Source of the DNA: Bacteroidota bacterium
Lineage (GTDB): Bacteria; Bacteroidota; Bacteroidia; Chitinophagales; Chitinophagaceae
Assembly (NCBI GenBank): GCA_030706605.1
Contig: JAUZOE010000044.1
Coordinates: forward strand, 1 to 32,197
Length of the DNA: 32,197 nucleotides
Direction of reading: 5' to 3'
Both the position numbers and the translations under genes were made by a program. Positions 16,176-25,461 of the stretch are shown piece by piece. Position 1 is the first letter of the stretch, and the number at the start of each line of letters is the position of its first letter. Under the pieces are notes generated by a model. The model saw only the letters and a list, made by a program, of their open reading frames with translations, was not told the origin of the DNA and searched no databases.

Positions 16176-17009
16176 TTACTCTTCAATCAATTGAATACCA
16201 GTTTTGGTAAAAGATATTTTGTGTTGCTTATACAAATTACCTGTGGTCATTTTGAATGTTTTTTTGCTCATCGCAAAGAAGGAATAAATCTCTTCGGGTG
16301 AAGATTTATCATGATAAGGCAGATAACCGTCATTTTCTTTTAGTAAGCGAAGTACCTTTTCTGTTTCATCCTCTACCCTGTTGTATCCCGGTTTTCCGGC
16401 TGCTACATCGATTTTATTTTCAGGTAAGATATTTTTAATAAACCCTGGAAAGCGATCACCAATTTCAATATTGCGATAAATTTCATTGTTATGCAGAATC
16501 CCTTTATGCATATTATTGATGATTACTTCGTAACCTATATCTGTACGTCGATAAACAATCAAATCCACTAAATCTTTATCTTTTACCGTAAGATTTTCAT
16601 TAGATAAAAATGGTTCCAGTTTTTCAGTCGCGGCTAAACGGCCTGTTTGTTCATCCATCACTATTTTCACCAGGTATTCACCATTAGGAATCATAAAGTT
16701 TTGAATTCTCGATTTGGGTATAAAAAGATCTTTCATTAGTCCCCAATCTAAAAAGGCACCCTGGTGCGTTACGCTAACTGCTTTTAATTTTACAATATCT
16801 CCCAATATGCCTTTAGGCTTTTGAGTAGTAGCAATGGGTCTGTCTTCACCATCATGATATAAAAACACTTTCAATTCATCTCCTATCTTTGTACCTGCAG
16901 GGACAAATCGCTTTGGCAACAAAATACCCATATCTCCATCATCCAAAAAAACACCCATTGATTTTTCTTTGATCACTTTCAGCACATTATATTCGCCCAT
17001 CTTTACCAT
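16176..17009 (-). CDS. cvfB: CvfB-family S1 RNA-binding protein
   Basis: 277 residues, the family length. CvfB proteins have consecutive S1-like OB domains and a C-terminal winged helix. Here the S1-type strands are seen in YNVLKVIKEKSMGVFLDD, KLKAVSVTHQGAFLDWG, DLFIPKSR and GYEVIINNMHKGILHNNEI, and the winged helix in SPEEIYSFFAMSKKTFK followed by LYKQHKISF. Members bind RNA and affect gene expression or virulence traits in Gram-positive bacteria; the role in Bacteroidota is less clear. It is last in a co-directional minus-strand series, 69 bases after the SulP gene. The start could be at Met1 or Met4. Confidence 0.85.
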   Translation of the reverse strand: MVKMGEYNVLKVIKEKSMGVFLDDGDMGILLPKRFVPAGTKIGDELKVFLYHDGEDRPIATTQKPKGILGDIVKLKAVSVTHQGAFLDWGLMKDLFIPKSRIQNFMIPNGEYLVKIVMDEQTGRLAATEKLEPFLSNENLTVKDKDLVDLIVYRRTDIGYEVIINNMHKGILHNNEIYRNIEIGDRFPGFIKNILPENKIDVAAGKPGYNRVEDETEKVLRLLKENDGYLPYHDKSSPEEIYSFFAMSKKTFKMTTGNLYKQHKISFTKTGIQLIEE

Positions 17010-17078
17010 AATAATTCAATTAATCATTTATGGTGCAAAGGTAGTGGAAGAAAAGGTTCACGACAGCAGGTTTAATTG

Positions 17079-18740
17079 TCAGTCTTCAATTATCCTCTCC
17101 GCTCTTTCCAAAGCCTTTTCAAATGTACCTGACACATTTGCTTTACCAATGGCAAACAACAGGCGTGATTCTTTTAACTCTTTCAAAACCTGCTCACTAT
17201 GCACTTCTGATAAAATAATTTTAGTATGTTGCTTTTTAGAATGATTAAAAATCTCTTTTAAAGTTTGTATTCCCGTCGCATCAATTATGGGCACATGCCG
17301 CATACGAATAATGAATACTTTTGGATGCTTTTTAATATAATTCATAGCATCTTTAAACTTATATGCAGCTCCAAAAAAAAGAGGCCCTGTTATTTCAAAA
17401 ACTTCTACATCTTTAGGAATTTGATATTTTCCTTCCACCAGGTCGAAACCAAATTGATCATCTTCTATTTCTTTAGTCAAAATACTCACATCGCTGAATT
17501 TGATCATATTTCTCATAAATAAAAATGCGGCCAGCACTATTCCAACTTCAATAGCAACGGTAAGATCAATTAATACTGTGAGAAAAAAAGTAATCAGCAA
17601 AACCAATACATCGCCTTTAGGCCCTTTTAAAATTGACCTGAAATTTCTCCATTCACTCATGTTATAAGCCACTACCACCAGTATACCCGCAAGGCTCGCA
17701 ATAGGAATTAATGAAGCCCATTTTCCTACAAACAAAAGAATTAAAAGTAACGTAAGTGCATGAACCAATCCCGCAACAGGAGTACGTCCACCATTTTTAA
17801 CATTAGTGGCTGTGCGGGCTATAGCACCGGTAGCAGGAATACCTCCAAAAATGGATGAAAAAATATTAGCAGTCCCCTGTGCTACCAATTCCATATTAGA
17901 TCTGTGATTACCACTAATCATTCCATCGGCAACTACTGCAGACAACAGCGATTCGATAGCACACAATAATGCGATCGTAAAAGCAGGTTGTATCAAATGT
18001 TTAAAAGTAGCAAGATTTATCATTGGTATATGTGGAGCTGGGAAAGAAGATGAAATATTCCCAAACCGGCTGCCGATAGTTTCTACAGGCAAATGAAGTA
18101 ACTGCACTGCCGCGGTTGTTACCAAAATGGCAATTAATGATCCGGGTATTTTCTGATTTACTTTTGGCCAAATCAAAATGAGAACTACAGAAACTAGGGC
18201 AATCATCAGTGTAATAAAATGGATGCTTTCAATATTCTTAAAATAAGCTCCCCATTTTTCTATAAAATCAGAGGGCACAGATTCCATTTTCATTCCAAAA
18301 AAATCTTTTACCTGTGAAGAAAAAATAATAAGGGCAATGCCACTGGTAAATCCAATAATCAATGGATGCGGAATAAATTTTATAATAGTTCCTAATCGTG
18401 CAAAACCCATAATGATCAGCATGATTCCTGCCATGAAGGTGGAAATAATTAATCCATTGATTCCATAGGTTTGTACAATTCCATAAACTATAACGATAAA
18501 AGCTCCTGTAGGTCCACCGATCTGCACTCTGCTCCCTCCCAGCCCCGATATAATAAACCCTGCCACCACTGCAGTTATCAACCCCTTCTCAGGTGATACT
18601 CCTGAAGCAATTGCAAATGCAATAGCTAAAGGTAAAGCCACCACACCAACAATGATCCCGGCAAAAACATCTTTGGAAAATTGTTTCCTCGTGTAAGTTT
18701 TTAACGTATCCAATATTTTAGGCCTAAACATTCTATTCAT
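17079..18740 (-). CDS. SulP-family inorganic anion transporter with STAS domain
   Basis: 553 residues. Residues about 20-400 are membrane helices carrying SulP signatures: [20 protein letters not shown] near the start, [14 protein letters not shown], and [20 protein letters not shown]. Residues about 435-550 form a cytoplasmic STAS domain ([17 protein letters not shown], then [17 protein letters not shown]). SulP proteins carry sulfate, bicarbonate or other anions, often with Na+ or H+. No carbonic anhydrase is fused or adjacent. A 38-base gap from the DUF983 gene suggests one operon with DUF983, the methyltransferase and perhaps cvfB. Confidence 0.9.
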   Translation of the reverse strand: MNRMFRPKILDTLKTYTRKQFSKDVFAGIIVGVVALPLAIAFAIASGVSPEKGLITAVVAGFIISGLGGSRVQIGGPTGAFIVIVYGIVQTYGINGLIISTFMAGIMLIIMGFARLGTIIKFIPHPLIIGFTSGIALIIFSSQVKDFFGMKMESVPSDFIEKWGAYFKNIESIHFITLMIALVSVVLILIWPKVNQKIPGSLIAILVTTAAVQLLHLPVETIGSRFGNISSSFPAPHIPMINLATFKHLIQPAFTIALLCAIESLLSAVVADGMISGNHRSNMELVAQGTANIFSSIFGGIPATGAIARTATNVKNGGRTPVAGLVHALTLLLILLFVGKWASLIPIASLAGILVVVAYNMSEWRNFRSILKGPKGDVLVLLITFFLTVLIDLTVAIEVGIVLAAFLFMRNMIKFSDVSILTKEIEDDQFGFDLVEGKYQIPKDVEVFEITGPLFFGAAYKFKDAMNYIKKHPKVFIIRMRHVPIIDATGIQTLKEIFNHSKKQHTKIILSEVHSEQVLKELKESRLLFAIGKANVSGTFEKALERAERIIED

Positions 18741-18778
18741 AATTAATGCAAGCTATTTGTATTTTTTAAATTCATTTT

Positions 18779-19222
18779 TTATTCCATATTCAATGCCGGA
18801 TCAACTGAACCAGGTTTTATTGATTTCCAATTTGCATCATAGTCAATAGAAAATGATAGAAATATAGCCCTGGATAATCGCATAATATATGGCTGCAGAA
18901 GCAATACCAAAATACCATTAATGCCCAGCCACCAAAATATACGGTTGTCATCTACTGAAAATCCTATAAATATCAACCATACAAAAAATGTAAAAACAGA
19001 AAATGCTATGCTGACGCCATAACTTATATAGGTTGTACCATAATAAAACTCCTTTTTAATTTCCATTCGCTGTCCACATATGGGACAAGGATCATTCATC
19101 TTCAATAAATCCTTAGCGTTGAAAGAGCTTTTATTCTGGAATATTTTCCCTTCCCTACAATGAGGGCATTTAAGATTTAAGATGCTCCACAAATAACGAT
19201 GTTTTGTATTCGTACTATCCAT
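18779..19222 (-). CDS. DUF983 membrane protein with zinc-ribbon-like cysteines
   Basis: 147 residues. Two CxxC pairs (CPHC at 19-22, CPIC at 46-49) form a probable zinc ribbon with the typical DUF983 wording LKCPHCREGKIF and DPCPICGQRMEI. Two membrane segments follow (about 70-92 and 97-115), then a short tail. The family is widespread in Bacteroidota and Alphaproteobacteria and has no established function. The gene sits between the methyltransferase and SulP genes with 56 and 38 base gaps, so it is probably co-transcribed. Confidence 0.85.
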   Translation of the reverse strand: MDSTNTKHRYLWSILNLKCPHCREGKIFQNKSSFNAKDLLKMNDPCPICGQRMEIKKEFYYGTTYISYGVSIAFSVFTFFVWLIFIGFSVDDNRIFWWLGINGILVLLLQPYIMRLSRAIFLSFSIDYDANWKSIKPGSVDPALNME

Positions 19223-19278
19223 ATTATTTATTCTTTTATAAAAAAATCAAATCCATAATTGACATAATGAATTTTTAA

Positions 19279-19887
19279 TTACATTTTTATCCAAAACTTT
19301 AAAAGATTATTCATTTCTGAATCCACTACCTTGTAACCTGGCGGCATTTCATCTTCCATGTTATAATATGTCACCAATCGAGTACCCGCAGGCTTTTGCT
19401 CCAGTTGTTTGAATAAATAGCGGTTATAATAATTAAACAATTCAGGGGAGTAATCAATACTATTATCTATTTTATTAGTACCAACGAGGTTCTCATAAAA
19501 TGGATTGTAGAAATAAAAATGGCTATAGTTTTTAAAATCCAATTGAGTAAAATTGCCATGAATGAATGCAATATTTTCCAGGCGAAGTATTCTCTTTCCA
19601 GTTTCTGCATAATTTACCAGGTTTCTTCTTTGTTCCACGCCATAAAAAAGAGCTTTAGGTTTATAGAAGGCTGCACTCAAACAAAATTTACCCACGCCGC
19701 TACCAATATCTAATATTCGTACATTATTTTTATTGGCTAAGAAATCACTTGCTTTTCGGGCAACTTCTATAGGAGTCCAATGCCTGGAGGCTAATGCCTT
19801 TATTTCTAACGGATAAATTTCATTAAATTTAGCATCTGAGCTAAAGAATTGTCCTGTATTGATCCTTCTTTCGGTTAATGGCATCAA
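19279..19887 (-). CDS. Class I SAM-dependent methyltransferase-like protein
   Basis: 202 residues. The SAM-binding loop ILDIGSGVGKFCL lies at 58-70, an acidic second-strand motif at FYGVEQRRNL (81-90), and a third at FIHGNFTQLDF. The catalytic-type NPFY at 128-131 resembles the NPP(F/Y) motif of amino-group methyltransferases acting on nucleic acid or protein, but no target-recognition domain is attached. Substrate is unknown. It is first in the minus-strand cluster ending at cvfB and divergent from the Crp/Fnr gene 165 bases away. Confidence 0.75.
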   Translation of the reverse strand: MMPLTERRINTGQFFSSDAKFNEIYPLEIKALASRHWTPIEVARKASDFLANKNNVRILDIGSGVGKFCLSAAFYKPKALFYGVEQRRNLVNYAETGKRILRLENIAFIHGNFTQLDFKNYSHFYFYNPFYENLVGTNKIDNSIDYSPELFNYYNRYLFKQLEQKPAGTRLVTYYNMEDEMPPGYKVVDSEMNNLLKFWIKM

Positions 19888-19995
19888 TTAGTTATTACCT
19901 CTTTTTGATTATTACTTAATAATAACATCCACTATCTTGTGTCGCTAATTTTCATTTGCAAAGCTACATACATACTTATCCATATACGGTTAACC

Positions 19996-20025
19996 TTATC
20001 ACTCAAAAAAGTAAATTTTATCACT
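19996..20025. promoter_or_regulatory. Direct repeats TTATCACT, 22-base period
   Basis: TTATCACT occurs at 19996-20003 and again at 20018-20025, 22 bases apart, immediately upstream of the crp/fnr -7 element. The same-face spacing suggests a protein-binding site, possibly shared with the divergent methyltransferase promoter. It differs from the TGA-N6-TCA palindromes. Confidence 0.35.
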
Positions 20026-20036
20026 TTTTAAAACGG

Positions 20037-20044
20037 TAAATTTG
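20037..20044 (+). promoter_or_regulatory. -7 element TAAATTTG of the crp/fnr promoter
   Basis: Exact match to the Bacteroidota -7 consensus TAnnTTTG. A TTTT at 20016-20019, 17 bases upstream, is a weak -33 candidate. The ATG begins only 9 bases after the element, so the transcript would be leaderless or nearly so, unless translation starts further in. Confidence 0.45.
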
Positions 20045-20052
20045 CAACCAGT

Positions 20053-20760
20053 ATGAGCATAAGAGGTCTTTTTCCAATAGATAAATGGGATTTCAAAAGC
20101 GAATCTGTTTTAGCAAATTTACCTTTGAATGATTTTGATTTATTGACTGCCAATAAAACAGAACAGGTATATAAAAAAGGGGAAATCATCTTCAGGGAAA
20201 GTTCATACCCATCAGGCATTTTCTACATTACTGAAGGGAAAGTGAAGAAATACAAAGTAGATAATGATGGAAGAGAACAAATAATATATGTAGCCAATAC
20301 CGGTGAATTAATAGGATACCATGCTATACTTGCTGAAGACCGCTTCCCAGACTCAGCTGCTGCCCTGGAAAAAAGCAGGATCGCATTTATTCCCAGGGAA
20401 GATTTTTTAGCGACACTGCACCAATCAACCATTTTAACTAACAGGCTTTTAAAAACTCTTAGCCATGAATTTGCTGTATTGGCCAACAGCCTGACTCTTT
20501 TTGCACAGAAATCTGTGCGCGAAAGATTGGCGCTCCAATTAATAGTGCTAAGAGAAAAATATAAAGTAAATTTCCAGGTTGGTATGCCTGTAGAAATAAA
20601 TATGGGCCGGAGTGATTTAGCTAGTCTAGTAGGCACCGCCAGAGAAAATGTAGTAAGAGTTTTAACGGAATTTAAAGAAGAAGCTATTTTAGAAACCCAG
20701 GGCAGAAAAATAATTGTGCTGGATGTAAAGAAACTGATTGCCATAGCAAATTATAAATAA
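20053..20760 (+). CDS. Crp/Fnr-family transcriptional regulator, cysteine-free
   Basis: 235 residues. Residues about 25-125 form the cyclic-nucleotide-binding-like sensor (QVYKKGEIIFRESSYPSGIF, then GREQIIYVANTGELIGYHAI), then a long dimer helix, then a winged helix-turn-helix (MGRSDLASLVGTARENVVRV, 184-203). The recognition helix has Arg197-Glu198...Arg202, matching the RE...R residues with which CRP reads a TGA half-site. There is no cysteine at all, so it cannot be an Fe-S FNR; a heme/NO sensor, a small-molecule effector or constitutive binding remain possible. TGA-N6-TCA palindromes elsewhere in the window are possible targets. It is monocistronic. Confidence 0.88.
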   Translation: MSIRGLFPIDKWDFKSESVLANLPLNDFDLLTANKTEQVYKKGEIIFRESSYPSGIFYITEGKVKKYKVDNDGREQIIYVANTGELIGYHAILAEDRFPDSAAALEKSRIAFIPREDFLATLHQSTILTNRLLKTLSHEFAVLANSLTLFAQKSVRERLALQLIVLREKYKVNFQVGMPVEINMGRSDLASLVGTARENVVRVLTEFKEEAILETQGRKIIVLDVKKLIAIANYK

Positions 20761-20934
20761 TATAAAAATCAAACATTGATTTAACTTCCCTTTTATTATT
20801 CAAAATTTTCTTATTTTTTCTCAAATTAATATTTCTTACGTTTAAGCTTTCCTGTTATGATTACATTGGGTAAAGAATTCTTAATTTAGCATTTTCAACC
20901 ATCTTAAAAATAAAAATTTTCAATCAAAAGAATT

Positions 20935-21933
20935 ATGAGTTACAGCCCGGATTCAAACCGTTATCAGCAAATGGAATACCGCAGATGCGGCAACAGCGGA
21001 TTAAAGCTTCCGTTAATATCATTAGGCTTATGGCACAATTTTGGCAAAATCGATGGCTTTGAAAATTGCAGAAATATTTTACATACTGCCTTTGACAATG
21101 GAATCACTCATTTTGATTTAGCCAATAATTATGGCCCTCCTCCCGGCGCTGCAGAAGTAACGTTTGGAAAAATATTTAAAGAAGATTTTAAACCATACAG
21201 GGATGAATTAATCATTTCATCAAAAGCCGGTTACCAGATGTGGGAAGGACCTTATGGTGATTTTGGCTCTAAAAAATACCTCATAGCAAGCCTTGACCAA
21301 AGTTTACAAAGGATGGGGCTGGAGTATGTGGATATTTTTTATCACCATCGTCCTGATCCTGAAACCTCCCTTGAAGAAACAATGAGTACACTTGACCTTA
21401 TCGTCAGGCAGGGGAAAGCCTTATATGTCGGCATCTCAAGTTATCAACCCGCTGAAGCAGAGAAAGCATTTGCTGTACTCAAAAGACTGGGAACTCCCTG
21501 CATAATTCATCAGCCAAGATATTCCATGCTGGATCGCTGGATAGAAGATGGATTACTGGATTTACTGGAAAAAGAAAAAGTAGGTTGCATCACGTTTTCT
21601 TCATTAGCACAGGGCTTACTCACCAATAAATATTTAAATGGGATTCCAGAAGATTCAAGAGTGGGCAGGCACCTTGAAAATGGTGCCATCGGAGAATCGC
21701 AATTAACTGAAGAAACACTTCAAAAAATAAAGCAACTAAATGAACTGGCCATTGCAAGAAATCAAACACTGGCTCAAATGTCACTTGCATGGGTATTAAA
21801 AGATGAACGGATTACTTCTGCAATTCTTGGAGCCAGTAAACCTCAACAGGTGACGGACGCTATTGAAGCTATTAAGAATTATCATTTTTCAAAAGAGGAA
21901 TTAAATAAAATTGAATTCATTCTTAAGCAGTAA
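20935..21933 (+). CDS. Aldo/keto reductase, YghZ/MgrA-like
   Basis: 332 residues, a full-length single barrel. The catalytic tetrad is visible: Asp61 and Tyr66 in FDLANNYGPPPGAAE, Lys97 in ISSKAGYQMW, and His137 in IFYHHRPDP. The wording (HHRPDPETSLEETM, then IVRQGKALYVGISSYQP, and SSLAQGLLTNKYL) is that of the YghZ (L-glyceraldehyde 3-phosphate reductase) group, which reduces aldehydes such as methylglyoxal with NADPH. It detoxifies reactive carbonyls in characterised members; the physiological substrate here is inferred. The next gene, an SDR, starts 31 bases downstream, so the two are probably co-transcribed. Confidence 0.9.
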   Translation: MSYSPDSNRYQQMEYRRCGNSGLKLPLISLGLWHNFGKIDGFENCRNILHTAFDNGITHFDLANNYGPPPGAAEVTFGKIFKEDFKPYRDELIISSKAGYQMWEGPYGDFGSKKYLIASLDQSLQRMGLEYVDIFYHHRPDPETSLEETMSTLDLIVRQGKALYVGISSYQPAEAEKAFAVLKRLGTPCIIHQPRYSMLDRWIEDGLLDLLEKEKVGCITFSSLAQGLLTNKYLNGIPEDSRVGRHLENGAIGESQLTEETLQKIKQLNELAIARNQTLAQMSLAWVLKDERITSAILGASKPQQVTDAIEAIKNYHFSKEELNKIEFILKQ

Positions 21934-21964
21934 ATTTATATTAAACTGATAAAAATATTTTCTA

Positions 21965-22888
21965 ATGCAAACAATTTTAGGAGCTAATGGAACCATAGGT
22001 TCCCTTTTAGCGAAAGAACTCGCGGCTTATACTCCTCAAATCAGGTTGGTAAGCCGTAATCCGAAAAAAGTAAATGCAACCGATGAATTATTTCCGGCTG
22101 ACCTAACTGATGCAAGTCTGGTGGAGAAAGCTATTGAGGGGTCAGAAGTGGTTTATTTATTGGTAGGATTTGACTATAAATTGAAAGTTTGGGAACACAA
22201 CTGGCCCACATTAATGCGCGCTACTATTGATGCCTGCATTAAACACCAGGCTAAATTGATATTTTTTGACAACGTTTACATGTATGATAAAAATGCAATT
22301 CCTCATATGACAGAAGATTCTGCCATTAATCCGCCCAGTAAAAAAGGGTTGGTAAGAAAAGAAATCGCTGAGATGTTGTTGAATGAAGTGAGGTCAGGAA
22401 AAATCTCTGCCCTCATAGCGCGATCAGCAGATTTTTATGGGCCGGGTAATGATAAGAGTCTTTTGATTGAATTGGTTTATAAAAACATAAAAAAAGGAAA
22501 AAGACCCAATTGGTTTATAAATGTAGATAAAAAACATTCCTTTACTTATACTCCCGATGCCGCTAAAGCCACTGCCCTTCTAGGCAATACCAATAATGCC
22601 TATAACCAGGTTTGGCATTTACCGACAGATAAAAATACCCTAACGGCCAAAGAAATAATTAATTTATTTGCAAAAGAAATGAATGCAGATAATAAGGTTA
22701 CCGTTATACCAATGTGGCTATTAAAAATGATGGGATGGTTTGTACCGGTTTTAAAAGAGATGCCTGAGATGATGTATCAATATGACAGGGATTATTTTTT
22801 CGATTCTTCTAAATTTGAAAAGCAGTTTAATTTCAAACCCACAAGCTACCAGGAAGGAATAAAAAAAACAGTTGAAGAATCAAAATAA
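21965..22888 (+). CDS. Atypical NAD(P)-dependent epimerase/dehydratase (SDR)
   Basis: 307 residues. A dinucleotide-binding glycine motif GANGTIG at residues 6-12 opens a Rossmann fold, followed by LVSRNPKKV, FPADLTDASLVEKA and VVYLLVGFDYK. The middle has FFDNVYMYDKNAIPHM and later IARSADFYGPG and HSFTYTPDAAKATALL. I do not see a standard YxxxK catalytic pair at the usual place: the region reads INPPSKKGLVRKEIAEML. It may therefore be an atypical NmrA-like SDR or an oxidoreductase with altered chemistry. It follows the aldo/keto reductase by 31 bases, which suggests a joint role with carbonyl or sugar-like substrates. Confidence 0.8.
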   Translation: MQTILGANGTIGSLLAKELAAYTPQIRLVSRNPKKVNATDELFPADLTDASLVEKAIEGSEVVYLLVGFDYKLKVWEHNWPTLMRATIDACIKHQAKLIFFDNVYMYDKNAIPHMTEDSAINPPSKKGLVRKEIAEMLLNEVRSGKISALIARSADFYGPGNDKSLLIELVYKNIKKGKRPNWFINVDKKHSFTYTPDAAKATALLGNTNNAYNQVWHLPTDKNTLTAKEIINLFAKEMNADNKVTVIPMWLLKMMGWFVPVLKEMPEMMYQYDRDYFFDSSKFEKQFNFKPTSYQEGIKKTVEESK

Positions 22889-23054
22889 TTTGAACCAATC
22901 TATTTTATTATTCACTATTTGCTTTCTTAAATATATCCTTATAATAAACAGAAGTGTTTTTTAACAGAAGAAACTTTCACCTAACTGATCATTGATACTA
23001 TGCTGTTTTAATTCAACGGCATAATTATTGGTTATCTAGCAGAAAAGAAAAGTT

Positions 23055-23405
23055 ATGCTGAGAAAACACCTGTTAATATACGCTACTATATTTACTTTCG
23101 CCTTAATAAGTTGTAGTAAGAAAACACAGCCCTCCCGAACGGCAACAATAATTTACAACAATAGTGAAATGACTGTTAAAAGAAATGAATCCCCAGTTTC
23201 AAAAAGCACCGGCGACAATAAACCCAAAGCAGTATTTCCTAAAGTAATTACGGTAAACGATAACGTAGCACATAAGAGTGTGGACGGCAGGTATTATTAT
23301 GACGTTTTGGGCCACCGGTATTGGCGCAATAATAAAGATGGAAAATATTATCTATTTAATAAGTCCATGTATAAAGATGAGGCATTTAAACCTCAGAAAA
23401 ATTGA
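23055..23405 (+). CDS. Small lipoprotein of unknown function
   Basis: 116 residues. The signal peptide ends in ALISCSKK, with lipobox Cys20. The mature part is Lys/Ser-rich and flexible (about 21-65), followed by a compact aromatic region (VDGRYYYDVLGHRYWRNNKD, then GKYYLFNKSMYKD). This Tyr/Trp/Arg/Gly pattern looks like a short beta-structured repeat seen in secreted Bacteroidota proteins. No function is known to me. It stands alone, and its 3' end faces the APC permease gene. Confidence 0.75.
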   Translation: MLRKHLLIYATIFTFALISCSKKTQPSRTATIIYNNSEMTVKRNESPVSKSTGDNKPKAVFPKVITVNDNVAHKSVDGRYYYDVLGHRYWRNNKDGKYYLFNKSMYKDEAFKPQKN

Positions 23406-23512
23406 ATTACTCCTGTTAATCATGCAACAATCTCACTGGTATATGATGGCTGATCAACTCAAATATCCTCAATACAATCCCTGGATAAATCAACCGTATT
23501 TATCAAATAAAC

Positions 23513-24799
23513 TCAGCCTTTATTTTTCTTATTACTTTTTTTATACCAAAATTCAATAAGAAAGCAGCTTAAAATAATTCCTACTGCTATAAGCACTCCG
23601 GTCTTATTAGAAGCATATTGCTGAACAATCAATATTACTAAAGCCAGTAAGCATAAAATGAAGCCGGAAAAGGGAAGCGTTTTAGTACCCTTAATTTGTG
23701 CAGAGAGCCTGACACCTGCATAATTAACTACAGAAAAAACGAGCAGGAATCCAATACTTCCCGCGATAGATATGCTTGCAAGGTTAAGGGAATTTACTAA
23801 AATTAGTGTAGCGATAGTGGTTATAAACAGTCCCAAAGGTTTGTTCCATAATTGACTGGTAAATTCGTGGGGTAATTCTCCATCGGTTGCTATCTCATGG
23901 CTCACGCGGCTTCCTCCCAAAAGAGAGGCATTTATAGCAGAGAAGGTAGATAGCAAGGCAGCAATAGTGATAATGCTAAATCCTGTTCTGCCAAGCATAG
24001 GCTTTGCTGCTTCTGCCAATACATAGTCCCGGGCTTTTGCAATCTCATTAAAGGGTAATGAACCTACCGTAATAAACGCGATTACAACATATAATACAAT
24101 GACAAAAAGTACTGTATAATAATATGCTTTGGGAATATTTTTATTAGGATTAATAATATCAGGGGCTGCATTGGCAATCAGCTCAAATCCTTCATATGCT
24201 ACAAATATAACCATGCCTGCTGTAACTAATTGTAAAGGCCCTTTCCATTGAGACATTGACAACTGGCTTAAATTCGGATTTCCAATCAACCCGTATCCTC
24301 CAATAAAGACAAAAGCTATAAGAATTACCAGCTTAATGATCACGGCATACGATTCTATTTGTCCAACTACTTTAATACTATAATAATTTATGGCTGATGC
24401 CAATATTATAATAGCGCTGGAATAAATATGCGCGTCCATGATTTTACTGCCGGTAATCGAAAATAAATTAGGGGCATAAGAGCCAAATGCTGATGAGTAA
24501 AGTCCAATCATGATAATATAACTCGTCCAAAGTAAATTATTGACACTTCCGCTAAATATGCTTTGACCAAACCCCTTATTAATAAATTTTACGGTACCAC
24601 CTCTATCCGGAAAGGCAAGCGTCAGTTTCACATAGCTATATGACGTAATTAATGCAATACCCCCTGCTATTAAGAAAGATACAGGTGTCCCCCCTTGTGC
24701 CAATGAAACTGCCAATCCAAGAACGGCAAATATCCCCCCTCCTACCATTCCCCCAATTCCAATAGACATCGCTTCCTTTAGTCCTATCTTTTTTTCCAC
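23513..24799 (-). CDS. APC-family amino-acid permease
   Basis: 428 residues, about 12 membrane segments. The first helix carries the APC unwinding motif in SIGIGGMVGGGIFAVLGLA; later typical parts are GMVIFVAYEGFELIANAAPD (helix 6) and NASLLGGSRVSHEIATDGEL. The family imports or exchanges amino acids or amines, using proton or substrate gradients. The specificity is not readable. The gene lies 122 bases after ssb on the same strand but is separated from it by a strong terminator, so it probably has its own promoter. Its 3' end nearly meets the convergent lipoprotein gene. Confidence 0.88.
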   Translation of the reverse strand: MEKKIGLKEAMSIGIGGMVGGGIFAVLGLAVSLAQGGTPVSFLIAGGIALITSYSYVKLTLAFPDRGGTVKFINKGFGQSIFSGSVNNLLWTSYIIMIGLYSSAFGSYAPNLFSITGSKIMDAHIYSSAIIILASAINYYSIKVVGQIESYAVIIKLVILIAFVFIGGYGLIGNPNLSQLSMSQWKGPLQLVTAGMVIFVAYEGFELIANAAPDIINPNKNIPKAYYYTVLFVIVLYVVIAFITVGSLPFNEIAKARDYVLAEAAKPMLGRTGFSIITIAALLSTFSAINASLLGGSRVSHEIATDGELPHEFTSQLWNKPLGLFITTIATLILVNSLNLASISIAGSIGFLLVFSVVNYAGVRLSAQIKGTKTLPFSGFILCLLALVILIVQQYASNKTGVLIAVGIILSCFLIEFWYKKSNKKNKG

Positions 24800-24870
24800 T
24801 TATTTATTATTAAATAATGACAAATAATTTCCTGCAGACAATTGTACAAATGAACCACAAAAAAATAAAT

Positions 24871-24899
24871 AAAAAAAGCGGCTTAAAAGTTAAGCCGCT
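24871..24899 (-). terminator. Rho-independent terminator of ssb
   Basis: Perfect 9-bp stem AGCGGCTTA/TAAGCCGCT (24877-24885 with 24891-24899) and 5-base loop, followed on the minus strand by seven T. It lies 22 bases after the ssb stop. Confidence 0.9.
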
Positions 24900-24921
24900 A
24901 AAACAAGAACAAACCAATATT

Positions 24922-25359
24922 TTAAAATGGAAGATCGTCTGCAGGTTCTTCTACCGGCGCAGCTTTTTGTTGGGTCGTGTTTGAAGTAGTGGTAGTAGTG
25001 GCGTAATTTTCATCATGATCATTATCTGATTGATTACTTTCATTACCCCCTCCTAACAATTGCAAATTAAATACCCTTAATCTTAAAGTAGCAGCAGGCT
25101 GTCCTTCCTTATTCGTATAAGCTTCTGCTTCAGGCGATCCTTCAACATAAACAGTTTTACCTCTTTTTAAATACTGTGCTACTGCTGTCCTGTCTGTCCA
25201 GTAAGCACAATTGACCCAAGTAGTTCTTTCTTTTAAATTCCCCTGGAAATCTTTAAATTTTTCAGAATGGGCCACATTAAAGTTAATAACGGTTTTTCCG
25301 TTAATTTCTTTTTGAACGCAATCTCCGCCGAGATTGCCAATTACCTGTAATTTAATCAT
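24922..25359 (-). CDS. ssb: Single-stranded DNA-binding protein
   Basis: 145 residues. The N-terminal 105 residues form the OB fold of bacterial SSB: MIKLQVIGNLGGDCVQKEI, VINFNVAHSEKFKDFQGN, TTWVNCAYWTDRTAVAQYL and KRGKTVYVEGSPEAEAYTN. A Thr/Asn/Gln-rich linker follows, and the acidic tip DDLPF binds partner proteins of replication and repair. It coats single-stranded DNA as a tetramer. Many Bacteroidota carry more than one ssb, and this copy lies away from ribosomal protein genes such as rpsF, so it may be the accessory or stress-linked paralogue. The XRE/S24 regulator is 102 bases upstream on the same strand. Confidence 0.92.
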   Translation of the reverse strand: MIKLQVIGNLGGDCVQKEINGKTVINFNVAHSEKFKDFQGNLKERTTWVNCAYWTDRTAVAQYLKRGKTVYVEGSPEAEAYTNKEGQPAATLRLRVFNLQLLGGGNESNQSDNDHDENYATTTTTSNTTQQKAAPVEEPADDLPF

Positions 25360-25461
25360 AACTGTGTTTTTAAAAATTATTAATCGATGTATCTGTACGG
25401 CTTTATCCTAATCGTAAGAACAAAGCGAAATCTAATGAGTAATTACAAACATATTCATTTT

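Noticed and set aside
20223-20744. 173-residue minus-strand frame opposite the Crp/Fnr gene
   Set aside because: Ser/Leu-rich shadow of a well-supported regulator gene.
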